IMG/VR virus record: IMGVR_UViG_3300025669_000132
Coordinates: 1 to 32,403 of that record
Length of the DNA stretch: 32,403 bases
From: a virus
Reading direction: 5' to 3' (one strand)
Below the pieces are notes generated by a model. The model searched no databases. It saw only the letters and a list, made by a program, of their open reading frames with translations, and had not been told where the DNA came from. Position numbers and translations under genes: made by a program. Of the stretch, positions 14,394-21,629 are shown piece after piece (positions within the stretch are counted from its first letter, which is position 1; every line of letters starts with the position of its first letter).

Positions 14394-14914
14394 TCAATCT
14401 CCTTTAACTTTTTATTCCCCAGTTGCAGGTTATTTGTTTTGGTATTTTCTTTTTGAGTTTGAGCGATAGCCCGGTATGATCTTTGAAAATTAGATGCTAT
14501 TACAGAATTAAGAGTATCAATGTTTTCATTTGACCAAACCTTGAGTTCGCTAGGAGATCCTACGGCTCTTTGAACAAGAGGTGATAACTTATCCCAACAT
14601 TCAATTGTTTGATAATAAGCCTTACCAAGGACTTTCTTGACAGTGTTCCATGCTTCGAGCTCAGTAGGTTGATCTGGATTATTGAGATTATACATCTGTT
14701 CCTTGATTGCACCGATTATGGGGAAAAATCCCTTAGTATCGTTTGAGATATAAATTTCTACTGAACCCATAACATTTTGGTAAATATCGTTTTTAAACAT
14801 CATTCCCCAAAGAGTGCCTAGGTTTATCTTTTGTGTTTCTGATAATGATTTAAAGTGTTGAGGATATGCAACCTCTAAAATTGCGAGTACTTTCATTGTT
14901 TCTGATTTATTCAT
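14390..14914 (-). CDS. Helicase-loader-like replication protein (G39P-type N-terminus)
   Basis: 174 residues from the ATG at 14914, which has GAGGAG seven bases upstream; the longer frame-open version overlaps the previous gene without a site. The N-terminus MNKSETMKVLAILEVAYPQH resembles the G39P-type helicase loader/inhibitor family of Gram-positive phages. Helical segments follow (GFFPIIGAIKEQMYNLNNPD), then a C-terminal Gln/Lys-rich tail. It follows the replisome organiser with an 8-bp overlap, the usual order of organiser then loader. No replicative helicase is encoded nearby, so it may load the host helicase. Confidence 0.6.
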   Translation of the reverse strand: MNKSETMKVLAILEVAYPQHFKSLSETQKINLGTLWGMMFKNDIYQNVMGSVEIYISNDTKGFFPIIGAIKEQMYNLNNPDQPTELEAWNTVKKVLGKAYYQTIECWDKLSPLVQRAVGSPSELKVWSNENIDTLNSVIASNFQRSYRAIAQTQKENTKTNNLQLGNKKLKEIE

Positions 14915-15593
14915 TGTCAAACTCCTCTCTTTGCATTTCTTCTTTTGCCATTTCGGCAAATGTCTTAACATTGTTACCTTTGTTTGTTCCTTGATTGTTC
15001 TTCTCCCAAGTCCGAACACAAGCCTTCCAGTCTTTAACTTTATTCTTGCCAATCATCCAACCTTTAGCAGAATAGAAGTCAACGAATCTTTCAGGATCGA
15101 CAGTATTATTTCTTTCTTGGCAATAATCGTCAACTTCTTGAATTGTTGGGGGTACAAATCTTTTGACTTTTTTATTTGCATTTGCATCTCTATTTATATC
15201 TTCATTTTCATTTTCATTTTCATCTTCACACTTGGGGTTCCTTATGGAACTCCCATGTGGAGTATCCATATGGTCTCCCATATGGGAAACACCTTTAGAG
15301 CCTTTACCAGCAAGGTTTTTAAGCCTATTTTTTTTATAAGACGCTCTTTTTTCCACTTCATCATCCAATCTTTTGTTAAAAAACAGTCCTTTTTTATCTA
15401 AGGAAAATTTAGATAAAACAACATCATCATTACACACAGAATTGACCTGTTCTTTTGTCAAGTGTCCGATTTGATGTTGCATACAAAGTAATGTTATATA
15501 TTTACCTTTTTGTTCGTAAGGCATAAAGATAGTTCCGACAAGAAAATCAGAGGAATAAAATAAAAAAGCTGGATCGTTATTAGTTTTAGCCAT
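14907..15593 (-). CDS. Phage replisome organiser / replication initiator
   Basis: 228 residues. The N-terminal winged-helix-like domain reads DPAFLFYSSDFLVGTIFM, then MPYEQKGKYITLLCMQHQIG, as in DUF1376/DnaD-type phage initiators. A low-complexity acidic linker (CEDENENENEDINRDANANK) joins it to a C-terminal domain with FVPPTIQEVDDYCQERNN, FVDFYSAKGWMIGKNKV and DWKACVRTWEKN. That ending is a hallmark of phage replication initiators. It should bind the origin and recruit the loader encoded next. Confidence 0.8.
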   Translation of the reverse strand: MAKTNNDPAFLFYSSDFLVGTIFMPYEQKGKYITLLCMQHQIGHLTKEQVNSVCNDDVVLSKFSLDKKGLFFNKRLDDEVEKRASYKKNRLKNLAGKGSKGVSHMGDHMDTPHGSSIRNPKCEDENENENEDINRDANANKKVKRFVPPTIQEVDDYCQERNNTVDPERFVDFYSAKGWMIGKNKVKDWKACVRTWEKNNQGTNKGNNVKTFAEMAKEEMQREEFDNE

Positions 15594-15595
15594 AG

Positions 15596-16348
15596 TTAAA
15601 CACCTGCCCTAAATCCATCATAATAACTAATAAAATCATAAATAGAATCGCAAGCACAAGCGTATTCTTTTAAATCCGCATAGTCGCTATCTATTTTAAT
15701 TGTATTAACCATATCCCAAAATGATATATCTTCATAACTGCGTCCAAACCTGTTTCGCAATATGCCACGAAGATAATTGATTTTTTTCACCATGGGATTT
15801 TCATGTTCAAGTTTTCGAGAAGAACACACTTTGGAAATATAATGGAAGGCTTTATCAATAGACATTTTGTCATCATCCCAGTATTTATCTAAAGATATAA
15901 TAGTGGACTCGATAACCTCCGAAATTGAATATTTTTTTATTAAACTTTTTAATTCCTTTTTATTGGGATTGGTTAATCGTCCACCAGTCGATAAAAAGTA
16001 GCTTTCCACAATACTGATTTGTTCTTCCTCAAATTTCTGGAGTTCTTTTTTCCATTCCACCAACATTTTAAGTTGTTCTCGTTTTTGGTTAAGTTCTTTT
16101 AATTGAGATTGTTGTAACTTGATAGAAGAATGATCCGTTAGGGTTTTAGCTCCCTTGCCACGGTTACAATCATAACAAGAAGTAACTAGGTTAATTATCT
16201 TGTTATCTCCGCCGTTTTTTACTGGATCAATGTGATCTATCTCCAAAACAACATCCGGAGACATCCTCCCACAGTATTGGCAGGTAAAACTATCACGTTT
16301 AAAAACCTCAAAACGCACCCTCTTAGAAATATTTTTTCTTTCAGCCAT
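15596..16348 (-). CDS. HNH endonuclease with helical C-terminal extension
   Basis: 250 residues, start supported by AAGGAGGACTAAACT-ATG. Residues 10-65 hold a full HNH site: C23-x2-C26, the DHIDP motif (H39), GGDNKIINL with N53, and C58-x2-C61-N. Residues about 70-110 form a coiled coil, and 130-250 a helical region (KSLIKKYSISEVIESTIISL) of unknown role. It lies inside the replication operon, between an HTH gene and the initiator, in the same direction, so it is either an operon component or a homing-type insertion that preserved the operon. The catalytic residues look intact. Confidence 0.85.
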   Translation of the reverse strand: MAERKNISKRVRFEVFKRDSFTCQYCGRMSPDVVLEIDHIDPVKNGGDNKIINLVTSCYDCNRGKGAKTLTDHSSIKLQQSQLKELNQKREQLKMLVEWKKELQKFEEEQISIVESYFLSTGGRLTNPNKKELKSLIKKYSISEVIESTIISLDKYWDDDKMSIDKAFHYISKVCSSRKLEHENPMVKKINYLRGILRNRFGRSYEDISFWDMVNTIKIDSDYADLKEYACACDSIYDFISYYDGFRAGV

Positions 16349-16351
16349 AGT

Positions 16352-16549
16352 TTAGTCCTCCTTCGATAGCTCTGCCTGGTTGTCGGCAATAGATTTTTGA
16401 TAGTTGTAAACGTCTGATACCTCAATCATCTTTCTTGTTCTTCTACCTATAACCTTTTCATACTTGTACGGCAGACCCTTTTTAGTCCATTTACGAACCG
16501 ACTCGTATGAAACATTAAACATTGTTGCAATTTCTTGTATTGTTTTCAT
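16352..16549 (-). CDS. MerR/excisionase-type small DNA-binding protein
   Basis: 65 residues, start preceded by GAGGTGATAAAACA-ATG. A helix-turn-helix (TIQEIATMFNVSYESVRKWT) is followed by a wing-like basic segment (YKYEKVIGRRTRKMIEVSDV), the layout of MerR-like or excisionase-type regulators. It is the first gene of the leftward replication operon, directly downstream of its promoter and next to the divergent operator region, so it is a candidate autoregulator of the switch at 16550-16734. Confidence 0.75.
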   Translation of the reverse strand: MKTIQEIATMFNVSYESVRKWTKKGLPYKYEKVIGRRTRKMIEVSDVYNYQKSIADNQAELSKED

Positions 16550-16568
16550 TGTTTTATCACCTCATAGT

Positions 16569-16597
16569 ATAATACACCTTTTAAAACACTTTGTCAA
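16569..16597 (-). promoter_or_regulatory. Leftward promoter of the replication operon
   Basis: TTGACA (16592-16597), 17-bp spacer, TATTAT (16569-16574). The HTH start codon is about 20 bp downstream of the -10, with a GAGGTGAT ribosome binding site. Confidence 0.75.
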
Positions 16598-16612
16598 CCT
16601 ACAACAATAATA

Positions 16613-16641
16613 TATTCCACCAATAGCTTTATATTGGAATA
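16613..16641. promoter_or_regulatory. Palindromic operator in the divergent region
   Basis: TATTCCA (16613-16619) and TGGAATA (16635-16641) are perfect arms, with an overlapping alternative pairing CCAATA/TATTGG inside. It lies 16 bp upstream of the leftward -35 and between two divergent promoters. Confidence 0.5.
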
Positions 16642-16651
16642 ATCCACCTCC

Positions 16652-16673
16652 AATTGTAAACAAATTGTGAACA
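16652..16673. promoter_or_regulatory. Tandem 11-bp direct repeat, likely regulator site
   Basis: AATTGTAAACA (16652-16662) is followed directly by AATTGTGAACA (16663-16673), with one mismatch. A period of about one helical turn, just upstream of the rightward -35 position, suits a head-to-tail binding regulator. Confidence 0.5.
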
Positions 16674-16675
16674 GA

Positions 16676-16704
16676 TGAAATATAGCAACTATCCATGATA
16701 TAAT
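16676..16704 (+). promoter_or_regulatory. Rightward promoter of the accessory operon (extended -10)
   Basis: TATAAT at 16699-16704 with TG one base upstream (TGATATAAT); the -35 region is poor, so activation by a factor bound at the adjacent direct repeat is plausible. The first start codon is 31 bp downstream with AAAGGAG. Confidence 0.6.
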
Positions 16705-16734
16705 GTATTCATTACACGAAAGGAGTTGATTAGC

Positions 16735-16839
16735 ATGAGTAGGGAACAGATTGAGAATAGGTTTAGTTTAGCACAGTTAATAAAAAGAATAGATAATGAA
16801 GGGAGCAGAAATGATGAAAGTAAACAAGATCAAGATTGA
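16735..16839 (+). CDS. 34-residue charged peptide, first gene of the accessory operon
   Basis: ATG at 16735 with AAAGGAG nine bases upstream; stop TGA at 16837-16839. Sequence MSREQIENRFSLAQLIKRID, then a polar tail NEGSRNDESKQDQD. Its 3' end overlaps the next gene by 29 bp in another frame. No family recognised. It could be a leader peptide coupled to the next gene. Confidence 0.45.
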   Translation: MSREQIENRFSLAQLIKRIDNEGSRNDESKQDQD

Positions 16840-17017
16840 TAAGCCGTATATGCAAAAGTTTTTATTAGCACAGGATTTGTATCTGTCCAAGAAAGAGTTT
16901 AGGGAACTATTAAAGCAGCTTAAGACTACACTTAAAACGGTAGTGGTTCAGAGCCTGGATGAGTTGGAAATATACATACTTATTATAATAGGAAACATGA
17001 GAGGTGAGAAACTGTGA
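16811..17017 (+). CDS. Small basic helical protein, unknown
   Basis: 68 residues from the ATG at 16811, which has GGGAG five bases upstream. It is Lys/Leu-rich (MMKVNKIKIDKPYMQKFLLA, KKEFRELLKQLKTTLKT) with a hydrophobic C-terminal stretch (LEIYILIIIGNM). The end overlaps the methyltransferase start by 4 bp (GTGA), implying coupled translation. No known domain. Confidence 0.6.
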   Translation: MMKVNKIKIDKPYMQKFLLAQDLYLSKKEFRELLKQLKTTLKTVVVQSLDELEIYILIIIGNMRGEKL

Positions 17018-17913
17018 ATGTATTGAGTTTGTTTGATGGGATGAGTTGTGGACAGATAGCACTAGAAAGAGCTGGAATAAAGGTGGATAAGTATTATGCA
17101 AGCGAGATTGAACCAAACTCCATAAAAGTAACAATGAGAAATTATCCAAATACAATTCAACTAGGGGATATAACTAAACTTAGTGAAGATATTTTAGATA
17201 AACTTTCCACTATAGATTTAGTTATGGGTGGTAGTCCTTGCCAAGACTTAGGTGTGTATAAATTTGACAGGGGAGAAGTAACTGGACTAAACGGAGAAAA
17301 GAGTGGCTTATTTTATCATTTTGCTAGAATCTTAAAATATATTAATCCCAAATACTTTTTACTTGAAAATGTACCAATGCAAGAAGTGTGGAAAAATAAA
17401 ATAACTGAATTATTAGGAGTAGAACCAATCATGATTAATTCAAACTTGGTTTCCGCTGCTGACAGAAAAAGATTATACTGGACTAATATTCCACAATTAA
17501 TGAACTTACAAGATAAAGAAATTATTTTAAAAGACATAGTTTTAATGTTTGAAGAAGTTGATGATAAATACTGGTACAATAAACCTTTTGTATATAATGG
17601 AGATTTTGAAAAAGTACAATGTTCCTTAGAAATGAAAGGGCATAGGCACATGAAAGAAGTTTATAATCTAAACGGTAAATGCTCAACACTAACAACTTGT
17701 GCTGGTGGTAATTTACAAAAGAAAGTTTATCAAGACGGAAGATGCAGAAAACTAACACCGCTTGAATATGAGCGATTGCAGAACGTACCAGATAATTACA
17801 CAGCAATAGCGGCGGATACAAACAGATACAATATGCTTGGTAATGGGTGGACTGTAGATGTAATAGCACACATATTTAAAGGATTAAAAGAAATGAAAGG
17901 AGGTACATTATGA
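17014..17913 (+). CDS. dcm: DNA (cytosine-5) methyltransferase
   Basis: 299 residues, starting at GTG (17014) with GAGGTGAG upstream. All core C5-methyltransferase motifs are visible: I (LFDGMSCGQIAL, AdoMet binding), IV (GGSPCQDLG, catalytic C76), VI (LLENVP), VIII (ADRKRLYWTN), IX (RKLTPLEYERLQNVPDNY) and X (NMLGNGWTVDVIA). The segment between VIII and IX (about 165-235) is the target recognition region. No cognate restriction enzyme is adjacent, so this is an orphan phage methylase, most simply for evading host restriction or tuning its own regulation. Confidence 0.92.
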   Translation: MNVLSLFDGMSCGQIALERAGIKVDKYYASEIEPNSIKVTMRNYPNTIQLGDITKLSEDILDKLSTIDLVMGGSPCQDLGVYKFDRGEVTGLNGEKSGLFYHFARILKYINPKYFLLENVPMQEVWKNKITELLGVEPIMINSNLVSAADRKRLYWTNIPQLMNLQDKEIILKDIVLMFEEVDDKYWYNKPFVYNGDFEKVQCSLEMKGHRHMKEVYNLNGKCSTLTTCAGGNLQKKVYQDGRCRKLTPLEYERLQNVPDNYTAIAADTNRYNMLGNGWTVDVIAHIFKGLKEMKGGTL

Positions 17914-18116
17914 GTATATTTGATAGACCGGCGAGATATTACACGATTACACCAGCCTCGGCAACGGTTTCAAAATCGAGTAGATACAATTCAGAACTGT
18001 TATATCCTAAACCTAGATCAGTAAAGCATTTGTTTAACCAAGCGATAGTTTGGATTGCCCTAGTGATAGGAATGGTTTTGAGCGGATACTATTTCTTCAT
18101 ATTGTTTATAAAATAA
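17910..18116 (+). CDS. Small membrane protein with C-terminal helix
   Basis: 68 residues, start supported by GAAAGGAGGTACATT-ATG and an ATGA overlap with the methyltransferase stop. A polar, basic N-terminal 40 residues precedes one membrane helix (IVWIALVIGMVLSGYYFFIL). Function unknown. It ends the first sub-operon; a new promoter follows. Confidence 0.65.
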   Translation: MSIFDRPARYYTITPASATVSKSSRYNSELLYPKPRSVKHLFNQAIVWIALVIGMVLSGYYFFILFIK

Positions 18117-18126
18117 TAGATATAGT

Positions 18127-18157
18127 ATACCCACAAGTAGTAGTAGTATGATATAAT
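18127..18157 (+). promoter_or_regulatory. Promoter of the recombination sub-operon (extended -10)
   Basis: TGATATAAT (TATAAT at 18152-18157) without a clear -35. Upstream bases TAGTAGTAGTATGATATAA match those at the 12490 promoter (one G/C change). The gene at 18180 follows with AGAGGTAGG. Confidence 0.55.
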
Positions 18158-18179
18158 CAATATAGAAAGAGGTAGGTAT

Positions 18180-18566
18180 ATGAGCAATCACAGTAAAAAC
18201 ACATTTAAGAACCCTATCGCTCCGGGAACAATGAACGCACCGGATATTTTCAGATCCGATCTAGGTACAACAAACAGAAGTAATGGAACTGGATTTATCA
18301 AAGAAAAAGATATGGGATGGCTATCACTGTATGAAGCTATTTGGTCAAGAGCTATCCTGGATGAAATGGAAAGTGCTAAAATCGAACTCGGACTTATAAA
18401 CGAACGGGGCGGTAGATTAAAAGAAGGTGAACTTAGCGAAGAACTGATACTAAAGATTAAACAGATTGTTTATAAGGAAACTCTAGACTATCCCAAGAAT
18501 CATTTAACACTGTACGATTACAAGACTATGAACGAAGATATAGAAAGAAGGAGGAGTAAATTATGA
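18180..18566 (+). CDS. Unknown protein at the head of the recombination cluster
   Basis: 128 residues. The N-terminal 40 residues are polar and probably disordered (FKNPIAPGTMNAPDIFRSDL). The rest is helical and charged (WLSLYEAIWSRAILDEMESA; EELILKIKQIVYKE). The end overlaps the next start by 4 bp. I do not recognise it, but its coupling to the ATPase-nuclease genes suggests a linked role. Confidence 0.65.
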   Translation: MSNHSKNTFKNPIAPGTMNAPDIFRSDLGTTNRSNGTGFIKEKDMGWLSLYEAIWSRAILDEMESAKIELGLINERGGRLKEGELSEELILKIKQIVYKETLDYPKNHLTLYDYKTMNEDIERRRSKL

Positions 18567-19066
18567 AAAAAACACATTGGAGAACCATCCTGACAACCGA
18601 GTATCTAGGTGGAGTAGATTTGGATGATGGTAATGGTGGGCATAAAGACACTGTGGTAACAATTGAAAAGGCATTGAAAGAAAACGTTATGGATCAGACT
18701 GGTAACAAAGAGGCTTGTTTAGTTCTGCATCTTGTTGGGTTAAAACCAATGATATTAAACGTAACAAATTCTAAAATGTTAGAGAAACTATTCGGAACTA
18801 GTTATATAGAGGACTGGTCAGGGAAAAAGATCCAGGTTGGAACAGAAAAGGTTAAGGCTTTTGGAGATGTACATGATGCTCTTAGAATTAGAAAATTCTT
18901 ACCTAAAACTGAAACTAAAACGGTTTCAAAGTGTACTGACTGTAGCAAGGATATAGTAGCGGTCGGAACAACTTCAGCTAAGGTTATAGTTGATGGTACT
19001 ACCAAAACGTACGGAGTTCCATTGTGCATGGATTGTGCTAAAAAACGCAAAGAAACAGATTCTTAA
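18563..19066 (+). CDS. Conserved phage protein linked to ATPase/nuclease recombination genes, zinc-ribbon C-terminus
   Basis: 167 residues, start supported by AAGGAGGAGTAAATT-ATG. The N-terminal 115 residues match a small phage family I know beside exonuclease/AAA genes (KKTHWRTILTTEYLGGVDLD; KPMILNVTNSKMLEKLFGTS; ALRIRKFLP); a nucleic-acid-binding role is suspected but unproven. The C-terminus adds C-x2-C (CTDC) and a second C-x2-C (CMDC) about 40 residues later, a probable zinc ribbon. It precedes the SbcC-like ATPase. Confidence 0.7.
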   Translation: MKKTHWRTILTTEYLGGVDLDDGNGGHKDTVVTIEKALKENVMDQTGNKEACLVLHLVGLKPMILNVTNSKMLEKLFGTSYIEDWSGKKIQVGTEKVKAFGDVHDALRIRKFLPKTETKTVSKCTDCSKDIVAVGTTSAKVIVDGTTKTYGVPLCMDCAKKRKETDS

Positions 19067-19100
19067 TTTAATACCAAAAAAAGAACAAGAAAGGGTACAT

Positions 19101-20549
19101 ATGAAAATCAAAGAAATAAAGATTGCAAATTACTTAGGAATTGAAAATATCGAAATATCGGATTTAGACGAAAAAGGAGCCGCTTTTACTGGATCTCCAA
19201 GAAAAGGAAAGACATCAATTTTAGATGCGATAGTTCAAGCCGTTGCAAATGACTCGCATAGAGACAAATTTGTAAGAGATGAAAAAAACCCCGCAAAAAT
19301 TTACATCAAGATGGATAATGGTCTTGAAATAACAAGAAGTTTTTCTGCCGATGGTAAAAAAAACACAGATGTTTCGGTTAATGGACTTAGACCCAAAGCA
19401 CCTGAAACTTATCTTAAGGGGTTGCTTGGTGAAAAAGTCGTTATGATTGACCCTAACATAATGCTTCTAAAGGGAAAGGAAAAAGAACTTTCTGAACAAA
19501 TTATTAGTTTGCTTCCCATAAAGGTAACTAGAGCAATGGCAATGGAATGGGTTGGAGAATCTCCGCCAGTTGATTACGACTTGCATGGGCTAGTTGTTTG
19601 TAAAGATATAGAGAGCCTTTATTACGACAATCGCACAGAAATTAATAGAGAAATAAAAACAACAGATGGAAGAATTGAAACTATTCAAAACAAAATTCCA
19701 GAGGGATATGACCCGCAGGAGTGGAGAGATGTTGTTCTGTCAGAAACATTTAAAGAAATAACCGTGGCAACTAATAACAACAACTTCCGCAAAGATGCTG
19801 CAGCTTTGATAGATGGAGAATCAATGGAGATAAAAGAATTAAAGGGTAAATACGATTCGGCACTATTAAGTATAGATAAATCGGTTATGGATGAAGAAAA
19901 AGAAACAAACGTAGAAATCCAGGAGTTAAAAAAAAGAATCGAAATTCTAGAAAATCAGAAAACACAGTCCGCTAAAGCAACAAATAAACTAAAGGAACAA
20001 GAAAAAGAAAATTACGAACTGGCAGTTTTGAAAAGGAAAGAACGGACAACAAAAGCAAAAGATTTTCTTAACAATACTCCCGAAATTGACGTTGCCTCTC
20101 TTGAAGAAAAATCGTTGAATGTGGAAAAAATGAAAGGACACTTAAACAGCTATGATGAGCTACAATCTTTACTTGCTGATTTAAAAAAGCAAAAAGGGGA
20201 AGCCGAAAGCATCAACAAAAAACTTCAAACAATTAGGCTAAAACCAATTGAGCTTCTAAAACAAAGCAACTTACCTATTGGAAACCTAAGCATAGGCGAC
20301 AACAGAAACATACTTGTAAACGATCTTCCGATAAACAATCTCTCAACTTCAGAAATTGTTGAACTTTTGTGTGATATAGAAATTGCCAAAACATCAGAAT
20401 TACAGTTTGTGTGTTTAGATAAGTGGGAGAGTCTCGGAATAGACGACACCGAAGTTTCGGATTTAATTAAAGCAAAGTTTAAAAAAGCAGGTATTCAACT
20501 TTTTTATACAAAGGTAACATCGGGAGAGTTGACAATTTCAGAAATTTAA
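19101..20549 (+). CDS. SbcC/RecF-like ATPase
   Basis: 482 residues from the ATG at 19101 (GAAAGGG upstream; an earlier in-frame start lies inside the previous gene). The N-terminus MKIKEIKIANYLGIENIEIS with Walker A GSPRKGKTS (31-39) is typical of RecF/SbcC/Rad50 ATPases. A coiled-coil hinge occupies about 230-340 (EETNVEIQELKKRIEILENQ). A signature-like NNLSTSEIVELL near 405-415 precedes FVCLDKWESLG, where a Walker B would be; the usual DE pair is replaced by DK-W-E. It probably acts with the next gene's nuclease in DNA-end processing. Confidence 0.75.
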   Translation: MKIKEIKIANYLGIENIEISDLDEKGAAFTGSPRKGKTSILDAIVQAVANDSHRDKFVRDEKNPAKIYIKMDNGLEITRSFSADGKKNTDVSVNGLRPKAPETYLKGLLGEKVVMIDPNIMLLKGKEKELSEQIISLLPIKVTRAMAMEWVGESPPVDYDLHGLVVCKDIESLYYDNRTEINREIKTTDGRIETIQNKIPEGYDPQEWRDVVLSETFKEITVATNNNNFRKDAAALIDGESMEIKELKGKYDSALLSIDKSVMDEEKETNVEIQELKKRIEILENQKTQSAKATNKLKEQEKENYELAVLKRKERTTKAKDFLNNTPEIDVASLEEKSLNVEKMKGHLNSYDELQSLLADLKKQKGEAESINKKLQTIRLKPIELLKQSNLPIGNLSIGDNRNILVNDLPINNLSTSEIVELLCDIEIAKTSELQFVCLDKWESLGIDDTEVSDLIKAKFKKAGIQLFYTKVTSGELTISEI

Positions 20550-20569
20550 GGAAGGAAAGGTGATTTAAA

Positions 20570-21343
20570 ATGTTAAATGAAAACAACTATTACCAGGACA
20601 AATCCTATTTCAGCTTTTCCTTGTATAAACGATTTATGCAATGTGAAGCTATGGCACTAGCAGAGTTTAGTGGCAAAATTACTAGACCAGTTACGGAAGC
20701 GTTATTAATCGGATCTTATGTAGATGCGTACATAGATGGAACACTTGAAGAATTTAGAGAGCTACATCCTGAAATATTGTCTAGTCGTGGGAACAGCAAG
20801 GGTGAATTAAAAGCTAGTTTTAAATCAGCCGATGGAATGATAGAACGGTTTATGAGAGATCCTTTATTTGTGGAGTATTTACAGGGTGAAAAACAAACGA
20901 TATTAACTGGTACTATTGCAGGTGTTCCGGTTAAGGGTAAATTAGATATATTACATAAAGAACGAATTGTTGACTTTAAGACTACCAAAGACTTTAGATT
21001 AGTCTGGAGTGAAGGTAATTTGGTTACCTTTATAGATAACTGGGGATATGATCTACAGGGTGCAATCTACCAAGAGTTAGTTAGACAGAAGATAGGAAAA
21101 AGATTGCCATACTACATTGCTGCTGTTACAAAAGAAGCTACACCAGATATAGACATAATACACATACCTGATTCTATACTGAAATCGAAATTACAAGAGA
21201 TTGAACACTTTTTACCTACGTTTAAAGCTATTACAGTTGGGATAACCGAGCCGCAGAGATGTGAACAGTGCGATTATTGTAAATCAACTAAGGTATTGAG
21301 TAAAGTAACCGAATTCGAGGAAGCTATAACTAAGTGGCAATAG
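20570..21343 (+). CDS. PD-(D/E)XK exonuclease, RecE/Cas4-like
   Basis: 257 residues, start preceded by GGAAAGGTGATTTAAA. Nuclease motifs: G-x-L-D in VKGKLDIL (D125), IVDFKTTK (D135, K137) and YDLQGAIYQ (Q163), the RecB-family layout of putative phage exodeoxyribonucleases. One cysteine near the N-terminus (C25, RFMQCEAM) and three near the C-terminus (C231, C234, C237) could bind an Fe-S cluster as in Cas4/AddB. It lies directly after the SbcC-like ATPase and ahead of RusA and SSB: a phage recombination set. No annealing protein (RecT/Erf) is recognisable. Confidence 0.82.
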   Translation: MLNENNYYQDKSYFSFSLYKRFMQCEAMALAEFSGKITRPVTEALLIGSYVDAYIDGTLEEFRELHPEILSSRGNSKGELKASFKSADGMIERFMRDPLFVEYLQGEKQTILTGTIAGVPVKGKLDILHKERIVDFKTTKDFRLVWSEGNLVTFIDNWGYDLQGAIYQELVRQKIGKRLPYYIAAVTKEATPDIDIIHIPDSILKSKLQEIEHFLPTFKAITVGITEPQRCEQCDYCKSTKVLSKVTEFEEAITKWQ

Positions 21344-21353
21344 GAGGTATAAA

Positions 21354-21629
21354 ATGCAGAAATTTTTAGAAGAGAACGACATAATTGTAACTAAAGACGA
21401 TATAGAACGTATGCTGGAAGATAACCCAATAGCAATGGAACTGAATGACTATGGATTTAACGAGTGTCTGGAATATGTTACTGATGGTCTGTTACAAGAA
21501 GTAAGGTGGAGTAATATAATACAGAAACTAGTAGAACAGTTTATCGAAACAAAAGACGATGTGGCATTAGAAGAAATTGGAGCCGAAGAAGAATGGCAAA
21601 ACGTGAGAGACGGATGGAGGAGACCATGA
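21354..21629 (+). CDS. Small acidic protein, unknown
   Basis: 91 residues, start supported by AGGAGGTATAAA-ATG. Strongly acidic (EENDIIVTKDDIERMLEDNP; ETKDDVALEEIGAEEEWQNV). The last codons (GWRRP*) are the ribosome binding site of the next gene (GGAGGAGACC-ATGA), with a 4-bp overlap. No family recognised. Confidence 0.65.
   Translation: MQKFLEENDIIVTKDDIERMLEDNPIAMELNDYGFNECLEYVTDGLLQEVRWSNIIQKLVEQFIETKDDVALEEIGAEEEWQNVRDGWRRP

Noticed and set aside
14914-15052. Longer start for the helicase-loader-like gene
   Set aside because: The extra residues are basic out-of-frame sequence of the overlapping organiser gene; GAGGAG precedes the MNKSETMK start.
18990-19100. Longer start for the SbcC-like ATPase
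   Set aside because: The extension lies inside the preceding gene; the MKIKEIKIANYLGI start is the family N-terminus and has its own ribosome binding site.
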